In this document: in pieces, positions 9,957 to 18,990 of the stretch
Layout: every line of letters begins with the position of its first letter
Position numbering within the stretch: position 1 is the stretch's first letter
Origin: Lacticaseibacillus chiayiensis
GTDB taxonomy: Bacteria > Bacillota > Bacilli > Lactobacillales > Lactobacillaceae
DNA length: 64,000 nt
Assembly: GCF_004123795.1 (NCBI RefSeq)
Contig: NZ_MSSM01000005.1
Coordinates: forward strand, 183,624-247,623
Reading direction: 5' to 3'
The notes under the pieces: generated by a model
Told to the model about the DNA's origin: nothing
Databases searched by the model: none
What the model saw: only the letters and a program-made list of their open reading frames with translations
Position numbers and translations under genes: made by a program

Positions 9957-10004
9957 AAGGCTTCCGATCATCAGTCAATCAACTGATGATCGGAAGCCTT
10001 TTTT
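9957..10004. terminator. Bidirectional intrinsic terminator
   Basis: A 19-bp perfect stem (AAGGCTTCCGATCATCAGT with its complement) around a 6-base loop, flanked by A and T runs on both sides. It serves the convergent deoxyribosyltransferase and pyruvate oxidase genes. Confidence 0.93.
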
Positions 10005-10013
10005 ACACTTCAA

Positions 10014-11768
10014 TTAAACATTGGCCTTAGCCTTTTCTGCATCTTCCAGCAATTGTCGAAATGGGATCAGGCTTTCGGCGTGATACTTCTTCACGAAAGC
10101 ATCAACTGCTTCGGGATCCTGAGTTTGCTTGTCGAGAACTAACTGTTCAACCGGGATCGGCCGCAAATTGGAAATCTTCACATCAATCACAACCGGACCT
10201 TTACGATCCTTCGCCTTGGCAAACGCATCCTTGAGTTCATCCAACGTGTGGACTTCAAAGCCTTGGGCGCCCATTGCTTCTGCAGCTTTACCATAATCAG
10301 CACCGATGAGATCAACCCCTGAATGTGGCTGATGCGTATCATCCTGCTCTGCTTCGATGAACCCTAGGCTTTGATTCGTCAAAACCACGTTAATGATTGG
10401 CAGGTGATACTTCACTTGCGTCATGATGTCTTGCATCACCATTGCAAAGCCGCCGTCACCAGAGATGGACCAGACTTGACGATCGGGAAACTCTGCCTGT
10501 GCCCCAATGGCTGCCGGTAAAGCATAACCCATCGTTGCATACCAGCCGGACGTGGTGAATACCTGATCATCGTTAGCCTTAAGATAGCGCATCCCGTTAA
10601 TGGTGACATTTCCAACGTCAACTTGGAAAATGGCATCTTTTTCGGCCATCTCGTTGATCAGCTTGAAGATTGGCTCAACCCGCAGTGGCGTTTCTGCATC
10701 GTCTTCAAAGGACTTCATCCAATCAACCCAGTTTGCCTTATTGGCTAAGGCAGCCCGATACCAAGCTGTTTCCGGTAATAAATCAGCGGTGGTGGTCAAC
10801 GCTTTGATGAACTTCTTGGCATCAGCCAGAACCGCCAAGTCAACGGTGTGGCGGCGGCCAAACTTGCTGGCATCAATATCGACCTGAATATATTTGGCAT
10901 TCGGTGCAATAAAGTATGGCTGGAATGGGAAATCCGAACCAAGGAACAAGACCATATCGGCGCCGCGAGCTACCTCAACGCCTGGTTTGGACGCAACTCG
11001 ACCGGCAGAACCCATATTTGCCTTGTAGTCGTCAGGCACAACGCCTTTTGCCAAAGCCGTTGTGATAATCGGAATATGCGTTTTTTCAGAAAAAGCAATA
11101 ATCTCATCGCGGGCACCACGCGCACCATTACCAACGTATAAGATCGGTTTCTTGGCGCCTTTAATGATGCTCCAAGCCGTTGCAACTTGCTCCGGATCCG
11201 GCTCCGGCAAAAGCGGCTTCTGATAAAGGTTGGCCGATGAAACATAATTGTCATCGATCTGTTGCCAACCAAGATCTTTAGGAATCGTGACCACTGCCAC
11301 GCCTTGATGCTTGTATGCCTGACGAATGGCCTCGTCCACAACATGCGGCAACTGGGCAGCCGTCATCGCCGTCCGATTGTAAACCGAAACATCGGCAAAC
11401 ATCGGATTCTCATTCATTTCCTGGAAATAATTGGTGTTCATGGCAGCAGTCGGCACCTGCCCGACCAAAGCCAAAACCGGCACGTGATCGTATTGCGCAT
11501 CATACAAACCATTGAGCAGATGCACAGCTCCAGGGCCTGCAGAACCAAATGTGGCACCAATGCGGCCAGTCACTTTAGCTTCACCAGCTGCGGCCAACGC
11601 ACCGACTTCCTCATGCCGAACCTGAACATAGTTGATCGTGTGACGCCGATTATAAAGTGCATTCATCGTGCTATCAAAAGAACCGCCCGGCAATCCATAA
11701 ATGTTATGAATGCCCCAGTCTTCAAGCACCTTGATCATTGCGTCTGCAGCATTGATTTTTTCTGTCAT
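10014..11768 (-). CDS. pox: Pyruvate oxidase
   Basis: FAD- and thiamine-diphosphate-dependent enzyme turning pyruvate, phosphate and O2 into acetyl phosphate, CO2 and H2O2. Residues 1-180 form the PYR domain with the HEEVGALAAAGEAK motif carrying the catalytic glutamate, 190-330 the FAD-binding domain, and 370-545 the PP domain with the ThDP motif SGDGGFAMVMQD ending in the downstream NQSLGF. Start chosen at ATG 11768, 8 bases after GGAGG; an upstream in-frame ATG at 11783 overlaps that ribosome site. The gene is monocistronic, with its own promoter, operator-like palindrome and terminator. Confidence 0.93.
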   Translation of the reverse strand: MTEKINAADAMIKVLEDWGIHNIYGLPGGSFDSTMNALYNRRHTINYVQVRHEEVGALAAAGEAKVTGRIGATFGSAGPGAVHLLNGLYDAQYDHVPVLALVGQVPTAAMNTNYFQEMNENPMFADVSVYNRTAMTAAQLPHVVDEAIRQAYKHQGVAVVTIPKDLGWQQIDDNYVSSANLYQKPLLPEPDPEQVATAWSIIKGAKKPILYVGNGARGARDEIIAFSEKTHIPIITTALAKGVVPDDYKANMGSAGRVASKPGVEVARGADMVLFLGSDFPFQPYFIAPNAKYIQVDIDASKFGRRHTVDLAVLADAKKFIKALTTTADLLPETAWYRAALANKANWVDWMKSFEDDAETPLRVEPIFKLINEMAEKDAIFQVDVGNVTINGMRYLKANDDQVFTTSGWYATMGYALPAAIGAQAEFPDRQVWSISGDGGFAMVMQDIMTQVKYHLPIINVVLTNQSLGFIEAEQDDTHQPHSGVDLIGADYGKAAEAMGAQGFEVHTLDELKDAFAKAKDRKGPVVIDVKISNLRPIPVEQLVLDKQTQDPEAVDAFVKKYHAESLIPFRQLLEDAEKAKANV

Positions 11769-11793
11769 GACACTTGCCTCCATTGTTACTTAC

Positions 11794-11816
11794 ATTTTGT
11801 AAGCTGATTACAAAAT
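11794..11816. promoter_or_regulatory. Palindromic operator-like site in the pox leader
   Basis: ATTTTGTAA and TTACAAAAT form a perfect 9-bp inverted repeat separated by 5 bases. It begins 3 bases downstream of the -10 element, so it covers the expected transcription start, the position expected for a repressor. Confidence 0.65.
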
Positions 11817-11818
11817 AG

Positions 11819-11847
11819 AGTATAACAACTAATCATTGGGAATGCAA
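11819..11847 (-). promoter_or_regulatory. Promoter of pox
   Basis: Minus-strand TTGCAT (11842-11847) and TATACT (11819-11824) are separated by exactly 17 bases. Confidence 0.75.
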
Positions 11848-12014
11848 GCCTTTTCACCTCAGTCACGATTGCAAAAGCACCGAAAACTAGGAAAGCACCT
11901 CCATTGCTATCACAACAAGGCATCAGCAACCAGAACAGTCAACCAAATTGACTAATACAGATTGACAGTTTCCCGATCGTTTGACGAGAATGACCGCAAT
12001 AAAATAACCAGACA

Positions 12015-13217
12015 TCAATCCAGTTGCTGTGTTGCGTTGGAAGCATGGGCTGGTCGCTTTTCATACAAGCGTTCTTGCCCAACGACGCCAGTCAAAACAA
12101 ATTGGCCACGGAAATATGCCGGATCTGGTCGGTAATCTTCAGGATCATAGGGCACTTTGTCACTGAACAGCGCCTCGTAAGCAGGTACAGTCAGCTGTTG
12201 GCGCTCATCTAATTGGCGGGCGTGCACGGCTGATTGGAGTTGATCGCTGAAGCCCGGTTGTAAAATACCGCTGAAAAACTCCGCCACGGCACCAGAGCCA
12301 TATGAAAAAAGCCCGATCCGATCCCCGGCTTGCAATGTTGCATCGTGATCCAATAAGGAAAGCAGTCCCAGGTAAAGCGAACCCGTATAAATGTTACCGA
12401 TCCGGCGACAGTAACGGGTACTAGCGTCAAACCGTTCTTTTAACCGTTTCACAGTCTGCGGCTCAGCTTTCGGTAAGGCTAAATCCAACGCCTTTTTGCC
12501 CATTTTGGTGTAAGGTAAATGGAACGTCATTCCGGCAAAATTATCCGCGGTTAACTTGTTTTCCTCCTGATAACGATCCCAGACAGCCTGAAAAAAAGCC
12601 AAATACTGCTCGGTGGAATACTTTCCTTGGGCAATCGCAGTATCTTGGTAAATGGGCCGCCAAAAGTCATTAATCGAAGTCGAGCGATAAACCGAATCCG
12701 GTTCGATCGTGATCAGCCGCGGTTCCGCCTTGACGATCATCGCGACAGCGCCAGCGCCTTGAGTGACTTCACCTGCTGTGGCCAAGCCATAACGGGCAAT
12801 GTCAGCCGCGATGACTAGGACACTTTTGTCTGGGTGTCCGGCCACATAATCCCGCGCCATCATCAAAGCCGCGGTTCCGCCATAACAGGCTTCTTTTAAT
12901 TCAACTGCGCGCACCCATTCAGGCAAGTCCAGCAGCTGATGAATAAACAATGCTGCGGACTTACTCGCATCCACACCACTTTCGGTTCCAACCAGCACCA
13001 TTCCAATACTTGCCCGGATCGCCGGAGTTACCAATTGCGATGCAGCATTGGCGCCCATCGTCACAATATCTTGACTTGAAGGCGGTACCGCCTGTTCATC
13101 TTGGCCGATGCCGATGGTGTATTTGTCCGGGTCATCTCCCCTGACTTTTGCGAGTGTCACTAAATCAACGTAAAAGTCCGGTGTATCCATTGCAATGGCG
13201 TCAATCCCGATTTTCAT
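12015..13217 (-). CDS. mvaS: Hydroxymethylglutaryl-CoA synthase
   Basis: Condenses acetyl-CoA and acetoacetyl-CoA to HMG-CoA in the mevalonate route to isoprenoids. The 400-residue protein starts GIDAIAMDTPDFYVDL, has the catalytic cysteine in ELKEACYGGTAALM (about residue 114), the histidine of TFHLPYTKMGKKAL (about 239), and the SYGSGAVAEFFSG motif near 310. It overlaps the start of the upstream HMG-CoA reductase gene's 3' end by 17 bases, which implies translational coupling; it is the last gene of the operon. Confidence 0.95.
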   Translation of the reverse strand: MKIGIDAIAMDTPDFYVDLVTLAKVRGDDPDKYTIGIGQDEQAVPPSSQDIVTMGANAASQLVTPAIRASIGMVLVGTESGVDASKSAALFIHQLLDLPEWVRAVELKEACYGGTAALMMARDYVAGHPDKSVLVIAADIARYGLATAGEVTQGAGAVAMIVKAEPRLITIEPDSVYRSTSINDFWRPIYQDTAIAQGKYSTEQYLAFFQAVWDRYQEENKLTADNFAGMTFHLPYTKMGKKALDLALPKAEPQTVKRLKERFDASTRYCRRIGNIYTGSLYLGLLSLLDHDATLQAGDRIGLFSYGSGAVAEFFSGILQPGFSDQLQSAVHARQLDERQQLTVPAYEALFSDKVPYDPEDYRPDPAYFRGQFVLTGVVGQERLYEKRPAHASNATQQLD

Positions 13218-14481
13218 GTTTTGATTGGCCTACTTTCTGATTTAATCGAATGTTTGCTAAATAAGTTTTTGCGTGTGCTAAATCCATTTGACCTTCCCGC
13301 AATGCGGTAACCAGAGCCGGAAGTTCATGTTCCTTGGCACCAGCCGTTATCGCTAAGGCATTGGCTTGCAGCTTCATGTGTCCCTCTTGAATCCCGGGTC
13401 CGGCCAGTGCCCGCAATGCCGCAAGATTCTGCACCAAACCTAATGCCGCCATCACCTGCTGCATGGTGGCTAAGTCCCGATAACCACCCAGACGGCGGGC
13501 AGCTTGCGCCAATGGTAATGCGCCGATCGCACCGCCCACTGTCCCAAGCGGTAATGGCATTTGTAACGTTCCTTCTAACTTGCCAGCTCGCATCACCCAG
13601 CGCGACAAAGGTTGGTATTGGCCGCTAGCAACTGCAAAAGCACCCACACTAGCGGCAACTGCCCGCGTATCATTGCCAGTTGCCAAAACCGCCCCGATCA
13701 CACCGTTAAGAATTCCTTTATTATGTGTCACGGCCCGTTCCGGATCAACAAATGCCAAGTCGCTAAGTTGAACGATTTTTTCCGCAATCGCATCGCCTGG
13801 CTTCGCCTTCGTGGCAAGGCTCGCCGGGTCCAGTCTCACTGTCGCGGTCACCAACTCGGCCGGGGCATTCGTTAAAATGCTGACCAAAATTGTCCCGCCA
13901 AGCCATGTTTTAACCACTGCCGCAACAGCTTCGGCAACTGTATTGGCATAATTGGCTCCCATCGCCGCTTTAGGATCAAGGGTTAAGCGAATCTTCAAAA
14001 AACGGTTGGCCAACACCGATACTGCGACTGCAACTAACCCGCCACCACGCTGAATCATGGAAGGGTGCGCGGCTGCGACAACCGCTTTGATGTCTGCTTG
14101 ATGGGCCAGAACCGTTTGCCTGGCAGCTTCCAAATCGGTTAATTCTGTTAAAACCACCTCAGCAACGACTTGATGCGCATCAACCCGTGCCACAACGCCA
14201 CCATTTTCCCCAGCAATCCGCGCACCATTACTGGCGGCCGCCACAACGGAAGGCTCTTCGTTGGCAAGCGGCACCTGATGTAACTGACCATTCACCAAGA
14301 GGTTCCGCGCAATCCCCAAAGGTAGTGAAAATTCACCGATTGAATTTTCAACCAGCTTGGCTTCAGTCGTGGCAGGAAGTGATGATGTCGCCGCGAATAA
14401 ATCAGCATCCGCCTGCGTCAGCGAACCTTCGCGAATCAATTGCGCACGCCTTTCTTCAGGTGTTTTTTCATAAAATTTCAT
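13201..14481 (-). CDS. mvaA: Hydroxymethylglutaryl-CoA reductase, class II (degradative-type family)
   Basis: Reduces HMG-CoA to mevalonate. The 426 residues follow the class II layout: N-terminal RRAQLIREGSLTQADAD, the ENSIGEFSLPLGIARN segment with the catalytic glutamate near residue 65-90, the DPKAAMGANYANTVAEAV motif near 170, and the NKGILNGV lysine motif near 253. It lies 9 bases after the thiolase gene and overlaps mvaS by 17 bases, so the three genes form one operon. Cofactor preference cannot be read directly. Confidence 0.95.
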   Translation of the reverse strand: MKFYEKTPEERRAQLIREGSLTQADADLFAATSSLPATTEAKLVENSIGEFSLPLGIARNLLVNGQLHQVPLANEEPSVVAAASNGARIAGENGGVVARVDAHQVVAEVVLTELTDLEAARQTVLAHQADIKAVVAAAHPSMIQRGGGLVAVAVSVLANRFLKIRLTLDPKAAMGANYANTVAEAVAAVVKTWLGGTILVSILTNAPAELVTATVRLDPASLATKAKPGDAIAEKIVQLSDLAFVDPERAVTHNKGILNGVIGAVLATGNDTRAVAASVGAFAVASGQYQPLSRWVMRAGKLEGTLQMPLPLGTVGGAIGALPLAQAARRLGGYRDLATMQQVMAALGLVQNLAALRALAGPGIQEGHMKLQANALAITAGAKEHELPALVTALREGQMDLAHAKTYLANIRLNQKVGQSKHENRD

Positions 14482-14490
14482 TGCACTCTC

Positions 14491-15672
14491 CTACACATGA
14501 CGGATGACTTGCATTGCAATGCCGATACCACCGCCGACACACAAAGCAGCGATACCGGTTTTTTCATCACGTTCAGCTAAGTTATAAAGCAGCGAAACCA
14601 TAATGCGTGCACCGGAAGCCCCAAGCGGATGCCCTAAAGCTAAGGCACCGCCATTAATATTCACCTGTTCATCGGTTAATCCCAAATCACGTATCACTGC
14701 AACGCTTTGGGCGGCAAAAGCTTCATTGAGTTCGACCTGATCAATGGCCGCGATCGAGGCGCCCTTTGCCTGAAGCAATTGGTCAATAGCCAATTTTGGC
14801 GCATAACCCATGATATCCGGGTCAATGCCGACTTCAGTATAATCGGTAATGGTCGCTAAATAATGTCGTCCTAGTTGTTTTGCTTTACTTTTAGCCATCA
14901 AAACCAAAGCCGCCGCACCATCATTAATGCCGCTTGCATTGCCAGCCGTCACCGTACCGCCAACTTCAAAAACCGGCGGCAGTTTGGCTAGTTGAGCCAG
15001 CGACGTGTCCGGACGGATGGCGGAATCGGTTTCGACGGTGACATCACCGCGGCGACCGGCAATCGTGACCCGTGCCATCTGCGATTTGAATCGACCCTCA
15101 GCCGCTGCAGCTGCCGCGCGTAAATGCGAGCGTAAAGCAAACTCATCTTGATCGCGGCGGCTAACCTCAAAGCGCTTGGCAATATTTTCCGCGGTAATCC
15201 CCATTGGTTGCTGACTGAAGGCATCGTTTAGACCGTCACGGCTAAGTCCGTCAACAAAAGCTGTGTCACCAAACTTATGGCCAGCGCGCATGGCTTCCGC
15301 GTAATAAGGTACCTGACTCATACTTTCTGTACCGCCAACCAGCACAGCTGTGGCTTCCCCCAATTGAATTGCTGCCTGCCCAAGGCGAATTGCTTTCAAT
15401 CCGGATCCGCAGACTTCATTGACCGTCATGGCCGTGGAACGATTTGCCATCCCGCTTTTTAATGCAATTTGCCGGGCCACATTTTGACCAGAGCCGGCCT
15501 GTAAGACATTCCCGAAAATAGCTTGATCTAGTTCTTTCGGTTCAAGCCGCGCTGCTTTAATAGCTGCCTTTGCCGCCGCAACCCCTAAATCAACCGCACT
15601 GGCCCCAGCAAGCTCGCCACCCAACTTCCCAATCGGCGTCCGCTTGGCACTGAGAATGACAACTTCTTCCAT
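14491..15672 (-). CDS. thl: Acetyl-CoA C-acetyltransferase (thiolase)
   Basis: Joins two acetyl-CoA to acetoacetyl-CoA, the entry step of the mevalonate operon. The 393 residues show the acyl-acceptor cysteine in [10 protein letters not shown] (about residue 88), the histidine in [13 protein letters not shown] (about 345) and the second cysteine in [13 protein letters not shown] (about 375). ATG start at 15672 with AGGAGG upstream. In enterococci thiolase and reductase are fused as MvaE; here they are separate genes with 9 bases between them. Confidence 0.94.
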   Translation of the reverse strand: MEEVVILSAKRTPIGKLGGELAGASAVDLGVAAAKAAIKAARLEPKELDQAIFGNVLQAGSGQNVARQIALKSGMANRSTAMTVNEVCGSGLKAIRLGQAAIQLGEATAVLVGGTESMSQVPYYAEAMRAGHKFGDTAFVDGLSRDGLNDAFSQQPMGITAENIAKRFEVSRRDQDEFALRSHLRAAAAAAEGRFKSQMARVTIAGRRGDVTVETDSAIRPDTSLAQLAKLPPVFEVGGTVTAGNASGINDGAAALVLMAKSKAKQLGRHYLATITDYTEVGIDPDIMGYAPKLAIDQLLQAKGASIAAIDQVELNEAFAAQSVAVIRDLGLTDEQVNINGGALALGHPLGASGARIMVSLLYNLAERDEKTGIAALCVGGGIGIAMQVIRHV

Positions 15673-15714
15673 GATGACCTCCTAATACGTAAAATCGCAC
15701 TTTGTAGATAAACC

Positions 15715-15744
15715 GTTATAGTTTATCACAGACTTAAATGTAAA
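15715..15744 (-). promoter_or_regulatory. Probable promoter of the mevalonate operon
   Basis: Minus-strand TTTACA (15739-15744) and TATAAC (15715-15720) with an 18-base spacer, about 43 bases before the thiolase start. The repeat pair at 15765-15986 begins just upstream of it. Confidence 0.5.
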
Positions 15745-15764
15745 ACATTGAGCTATAATTTAGA

Positions 15765-15986
15765 GAGCGTGAACTGGCGCGTTTAGAAGCCGGAGTATAA
15801 GTGGCCTTGGGCGTGATGGTCGGGCTTTGACCATTGCGACCAAGGTCCTTATACGCAGGCTTCTGCGGCAGTGAACGCGTTTAAGAGCGTGAACTGGCGC
15901 GTTTAGAAGCCGGAGTGTAAGCGGCCTCAGGCGTGATGGCCCGGGTTTGGCCATTGCGAATGAGGTCCTTACACGCAGGCTTCTGC
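15765..15986 (+). repeat. Two tandem copies of the dispersed imperfect-palindrome repeat
   Basis: Two units start at 15765 and 15885, a 120-bp period. Each reads GAGCGTGAACTGGCGCGTTT, then AGAAGCCGGAGT, a TGGCC...GGCCA-type core, then CCTTACACGCAGGCTTCTGC (A to T variant in unit 1) and, in unit 1, GTGAACGCGTTT. The two halves of a unit are roughly complementary (AGAAGCC with GGCTTCT, GTGTAAG with CTTACAC), so each unit can fold as a long hairpin. Unit 2 lacks the final dozen bases. Confidence 0.9.
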
Positions 15987-16109
15987 TATCTTCACCTCAA
16001 AAAACCAAATCAAACATCAGCTTGCTTAAATTGTATGCGATTGTTCTGATAAGCACCAACCGTCTTCATGAATCCTTAACTTTTGTTGTCAGAAAGGGGG
16101 GCAACCACC

Positions 16110-16409
16110 ATGCGAGTGATTGATTTACTCGCCTTATTAGCCGACCAAAACAAAAACGCCTCCGTGTTGCTGAACACGCAGCCAACACCGAGTCGTTTTG
16201 ATGATTTTGTCCTGACAACAGCAGATGATCAGCCGCAACTGATTTTTAAACCCAACCCGACCCGCAAAGCACCTTTACGAGTCTGGGAACTGCAGCTCTT
16301 GTTGAAAAAGCCGGACCTCCAGACACGATTCTTGTATCTGACAGACGCAAATGGGCCGCGCGCTCTTTTCGGGTTCATCAAGCGCTCGAATGGTTTGCTG
16401 CTTAATTAA
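16110..16409 (+). CDS. Hypothetical protein
   Basis: Unrecognised protein of 99 residues. Start at ATG 16110, preceded by AGAAAGGGGGG; the codons before it have no site. It is a soluble, mixed alpha/beta sequence (MRVIDLLALLADQNKNASVL at the N-terminus, no membrane helix, no motif I know). Its stop codon overlaps the stop codon of the convergent TIM-barrel gene by 4 bases. Confidence 0.6.
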   Translation: MRVIDLLALLADQNKNASVLLNTQPTPSRFDDFVLTTADDQPQLIFKPNPTRKAPLRVWELQLLLKKPDLQTRFLYLTDANGPRALFGFIKRSNGLLLN

Positions 16410-17236
16410 GCTGGATGCTTGGCTGCGGCTAATTCTTCAGCCACCTTTTGTAAATAGTGATGGCTAGCAATCATTTCTTCGCAGTTGAACTGATCCTTTA
16501 ACCCGATTTCATAAATGCGACTGGCCTTAGGGTTAAGCCGCGGCAACATCCGCGCCCAGTCAATCCGACCTTGACTCAAAGGCAGACTGTCATGCGTTTT
16601 GCCCATCGAATCAACAAGGTGATAATGCCGCACCAAAGGTTTTAGATTCGTCAGACTGGCCATTAATCGATCGTTATCGCCATGAAGCGTGATGAAAGTG
16701 TGACTGGTATCATAGGCTAGCGGTAGATGCCACCGCATTATCCGCGCCTCAAAATCAGGATCGCCATAGCGAAAAATAGGTGATATGGAGTTTTCAAAGA
16801 CAACGTGTCCCGGTGCCTCCTGCGCGAAAGCAATCATCCGCGCTAAAGCAACATCCTGCGCTTTAGCAACATCTGTCCACCCAGCATAATCGCCTGGTGT
16901 GTCCACGCGATAACCACCATGAATCAACGCTGTGGCATTCACCTTTTTGGCCAGATTCATGAGCTTAATCGAACTGGTCATCATGAAATCGTACCGAGTC
17001 GGATACTTGGTTGGATTCATGGCTAACTCGTTGCGTTGACCACGAAATCGCATCGGATGATGAAAAACCACTGTGGGCACTTGGCTGCGAACCCAAGTCA
17101 CCATTTTCAAAAAATGCGCCCATCCTGCAGCCGTAAAATCATTTTCGGTTAAGTGAAATTCAAATACATCCGGATGATACTGCAATCGATCGCGAATCTG
17201 CCGTTCATCTGTACTAGCTTTTAATCCCAGTAACAT
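16406..17236 (-). CDS. Xylose isomerase-like TIM-barrel protein
   Basis: Protein of 276 residues of the sugar-phosphate isomerase/AP endonuclease 2 superfamily. Metal-site-like residues appear in order: FHHPMRF near residue 68, ALIHGGY near 113, HVVFENSISP near 157 (glutamate), LAYDTSHTF near 181 (Asp, His), and YHLVDSMGKTHD near 218 followed by a terminal YEIGLKDQF. This pattern indicates a divalent-metal isomerase, epimerase or nuclease, but the substrate is not deducible. ATG start with AGAGG close upstream. Confidence 0.78.
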   Translation of the reverse strand: MLLGLKASTDERQIRDRLQYHPDVFEFHLTENDFTAAGWAHFLKMVTWVRSQVPTVVFHHPMRFRGQRNELAMNPTKYPTRYDFMMTSSIKLMNLAKKVNATALIHGGYRVDTPGDYAGWTDVAKAQDVALARMIAFAQEAPGHVVFENSISPIFRYGDPDFEARIMRWHLPLAYDTSHTFITLHGDNDRLMASLTNLKPLVRHYHLVDSMGKTHDSLPLSQGRIDWARMLPRLNPKASRIYEIGLKDQFNCEEMIASHHYLQKVAEELAAAKHPA

Positions 17237-17290
17237 TGATCCTCTGTTGCCTCCTCATCAAACTGATCACACAGTCGTCAGACTTTCCAT

Positions 17291-17407
17291 AACGCATTCG
17301 CCGGCGCAGGGGGTCTGCGTGCGACCTTGGTCGGCAATGGCCTAAGCCCGGGCCATTGCGTCCAAGGCCACTTACACTCCGACTTCTAAGCGCGCCGGCT
17401 CACGCTC
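17291..17407 (-). repeat. Dispersed imperfect-palindrome repeat, single full copy
   Basis: Same family as at 15765, in the opposite orientation: AACGCATTCGCCGGCGCA at the left, the core GGTCGGCAATGGCC...GGCCATTGCG, then CTTACACTCCGACTTCTAAG and the closing GGCTCACGCTC. It fills most of the gap between the TIM-barrel gene and the Mrr-like gene. Confidence 0.9.
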
Positions 17408-17410
17408 ACC

Positions 17411-17974
17411 TCAACTTGGTAGCCTTCTCATGAGCCGTTTGAGCTTTTTACGATCAATAAGCATAACCCCCAGATCATCCGCTAGTGCAATTGCCGAGTC
17501 GGAAAAGTCGCTGTTGGTAATCACCGCAGCTTGATCAAGTTTGTAAAATTGATGGCCGGCCCAGACCTCCTGCACCGCTTTGTTACCGACAAAACCGGTA
17601 TAACGCTTGCATTGAAATCCAATGGACTGCCCCTTCTTTCGAGCGATGATGTCAATTCCTTGATCACCGGAAGCTTGCGTCAACTGGATATGTTTAAACC
17701 CATTCCGCTTCAACAAATAGGCACAAAACTCCTCAAATTTCTCGCCTTCCATGATGTCGACGTTTTCCATTTTTAAATCACGGAAGCGAAAATGGTGGTG
17801 ATAAAGCCAAATGGCATTCACCACGACAAACAAGCTAATGATCACAAAGCTGGCCGGATCACCATATGGTCGTAACTGCTGGGGCAGAATATCGCGGGCC
17901 CAGAAACTGTAAGCAAGTGCCAGAATAAATAGTACCCACAGTAATTGATAGGCCTTCTTAAGTAACGTTTTCAT
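17411..17974 (-). CDS. Membrane-anchored Mrr-like restriction endonuclease domain protein
   Basis: Protein of 187 residues: two hydrophobic helices at about residues 8-24 and 42-60, then an Mrr_cat nuclease fold from about 75. The PD-(D/E)XK core is visible as GDQGIDIIARKKG followed by GFQCKRY, giving D...QxK, and preceded by the EGEKFEEFCAYLL helix. Start at ATG 17974 with AGGGTGG upstream. Such anchored nucleases may cut foreign DNA at the membrane or act in repair; no methylase or helicase is adjacent, so it is not a standard restriction system. Confidence 0.82.
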   Translation of the reverse strand: MKTLLKKAYQLLWVLFILALAYSFWARDILPQQLRPYGDPASFVIISLFVVVNAIWLYHHHFRFRDLKMENVDIMEGEKFEEFCAYLLKRNGFKHIQLTQASGDQGIDIIARKKGQSIGFQCKRYTGFVGNKAVQEVWAGHQFYKLDQAAVITNSDFSDSAIALADDLGVMLIDRKKLKRLMRRLPS

Positions 17975-18087
17975 GGTTCCACCCTTCTCTTTCTTTATCA
18001 AGCCTAGCAGATTCAAGTCATGATTGCATTGAATCTGAAGCAATTTTTCTGTAGGCTTAGACTATTGAGAAAGGAAGCGTTTCCGTC

Positions 18088-18906
18088 ATGAAACTAAGCG
18101 CCAAAATTTTTGCCAAAGTTGGTCAGGAACGGATTACCCAATATACTTTGGTGAATGATCATCACATGACCTTACGTTTTTTGACGTTCGGTGCCCGCGT
18201 TCAACAGGTTCGTCTGCCTAACGCAACTGGGTTTGATCCTAACTTACTGCTAGGATTTGTCACTTTAGAAGACTATTTGCACCAGCCAGGCTTTTTCGGT
18301 GCCATGACCGGTCCACTGCAACCAACAGAAACCAATGTCTCTGGCGCATGGCAAAACTGGAACTGGGCGGTGAAAACCAGTCAGGATCCTGATTTAGTCA
18401 TCACGTTTTCGTTAGACTTGCCAGAGGGTGCAGACGGTCAACCTGGCTCGCGACAACTTACCATCACCCACCGTCTCAACAACGCGAACATCTGGACAAT
18501 CGACATGGCGATCCAAACCAGCGCTTCCATTCGCATGCATCCGCGACTGGTCTTGCCTTGGCTGCTCACGGCTGATCCGGCGCAAACAATGATGCAAGCC
18601 AAATTAACAATTGCTACGCAGCCAACCGCGGTTCCCAAACAACCAAAAGTTTATCCGGCTCATGAGTATAGTATGGCAGCTGCTGACTGGCAACTCCATT
18701 ACGTAACCGATACGCCGGCCACCCGAATCGATCCGTTTGCCGACATTGGTACGCAAAACAACTTCAACGGTATCCTCGGCCAGCCCCATGTGGCAATCGG
18801 CATTGCCCCTGAAGCTAATTCGCACGCACAAGCCTGGGAACTTCCGGCAGGTGAGACCTGGCGCCATCATGCCGAATATCACTTAGGCATTAGGCATGAA
18901 TCGTAA
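18088..18906 (+). CDS. Aldose 1-epimerase family protein
   Basis: Predicted mutarotase interconverting alpha and beta anomers of hexoses, or a related sugar-binding epimerase. The 272-residue sequence has the N-terminal LRFLTFGARVQQVRLPN pattern, GPLQPTETNVSG near residue 75, and the beta-sandwich character of the family, but it is shorter than GalM (about 340) and some catalytic His/Glu signatures are weak. ATG start with AGAAAGGAAG upstream. Ends at a strong hairpin. Confidence 0.75.
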   Translation: MKLSAKIFAKVGQERITQYTLVNDHHMTLRFLTFGARVQQVRLPNATGFDPNLLLGFVTLEDYLHQPGFFGAMTGPLQPTETNVSGAWQNWNWAVKTSQDPDLVITFSLDLPEGADGQPGSRQLTITHRLNNANIWTIDMAIQTSASIRMHPRLVLPWLLTADPAQTMMQAKLTIATQPTAVPKQPKVYPAHEYSMAAADWQLHYVTDTPATRIDPFADIGTQNNFNGILGQPHVAIGIAPEANSHAQAWELPAGETWRHHAEYHLGIRHES

Positions 18907-18939
18907 ACCAGACTGGGCTGCGTCGAACATAAGCAAGCA

Positions 18940-18973
18940 AAAAACTTGTACCGATCATGCGTACAAGTTTTTT
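18940..18973. terminator. Bidirectional intrinsic terminator
   Basis: AAAAACTTGTAC and GTACAAGTTTTT pair around a 9-base loop, between the convergent epimerase and M20 peptidase genes. Confidence 0.9.
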
Positions 18974-18990
18974 CAATTACAATATTCTAC

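Noticed and set aside
15760..15954. Open frame inside the tandem repeat
   Set aside because: The frame is made of two repeat units and no ribosome site precedes it; similar accidental frames occur in other copies.
15765..15986. CRISPR-like array
   Set aside because: Only two units of 120 bp, imperfect and palindromic throughout, with no short spacers and no cas genes.
17975..18000. T-box-like GGGTGG motif upstream of the Mrr-like gene
   Set aside because: It is simply the ribosome site 4 bases before the ATG; no specifier hairpin or terminator is present.
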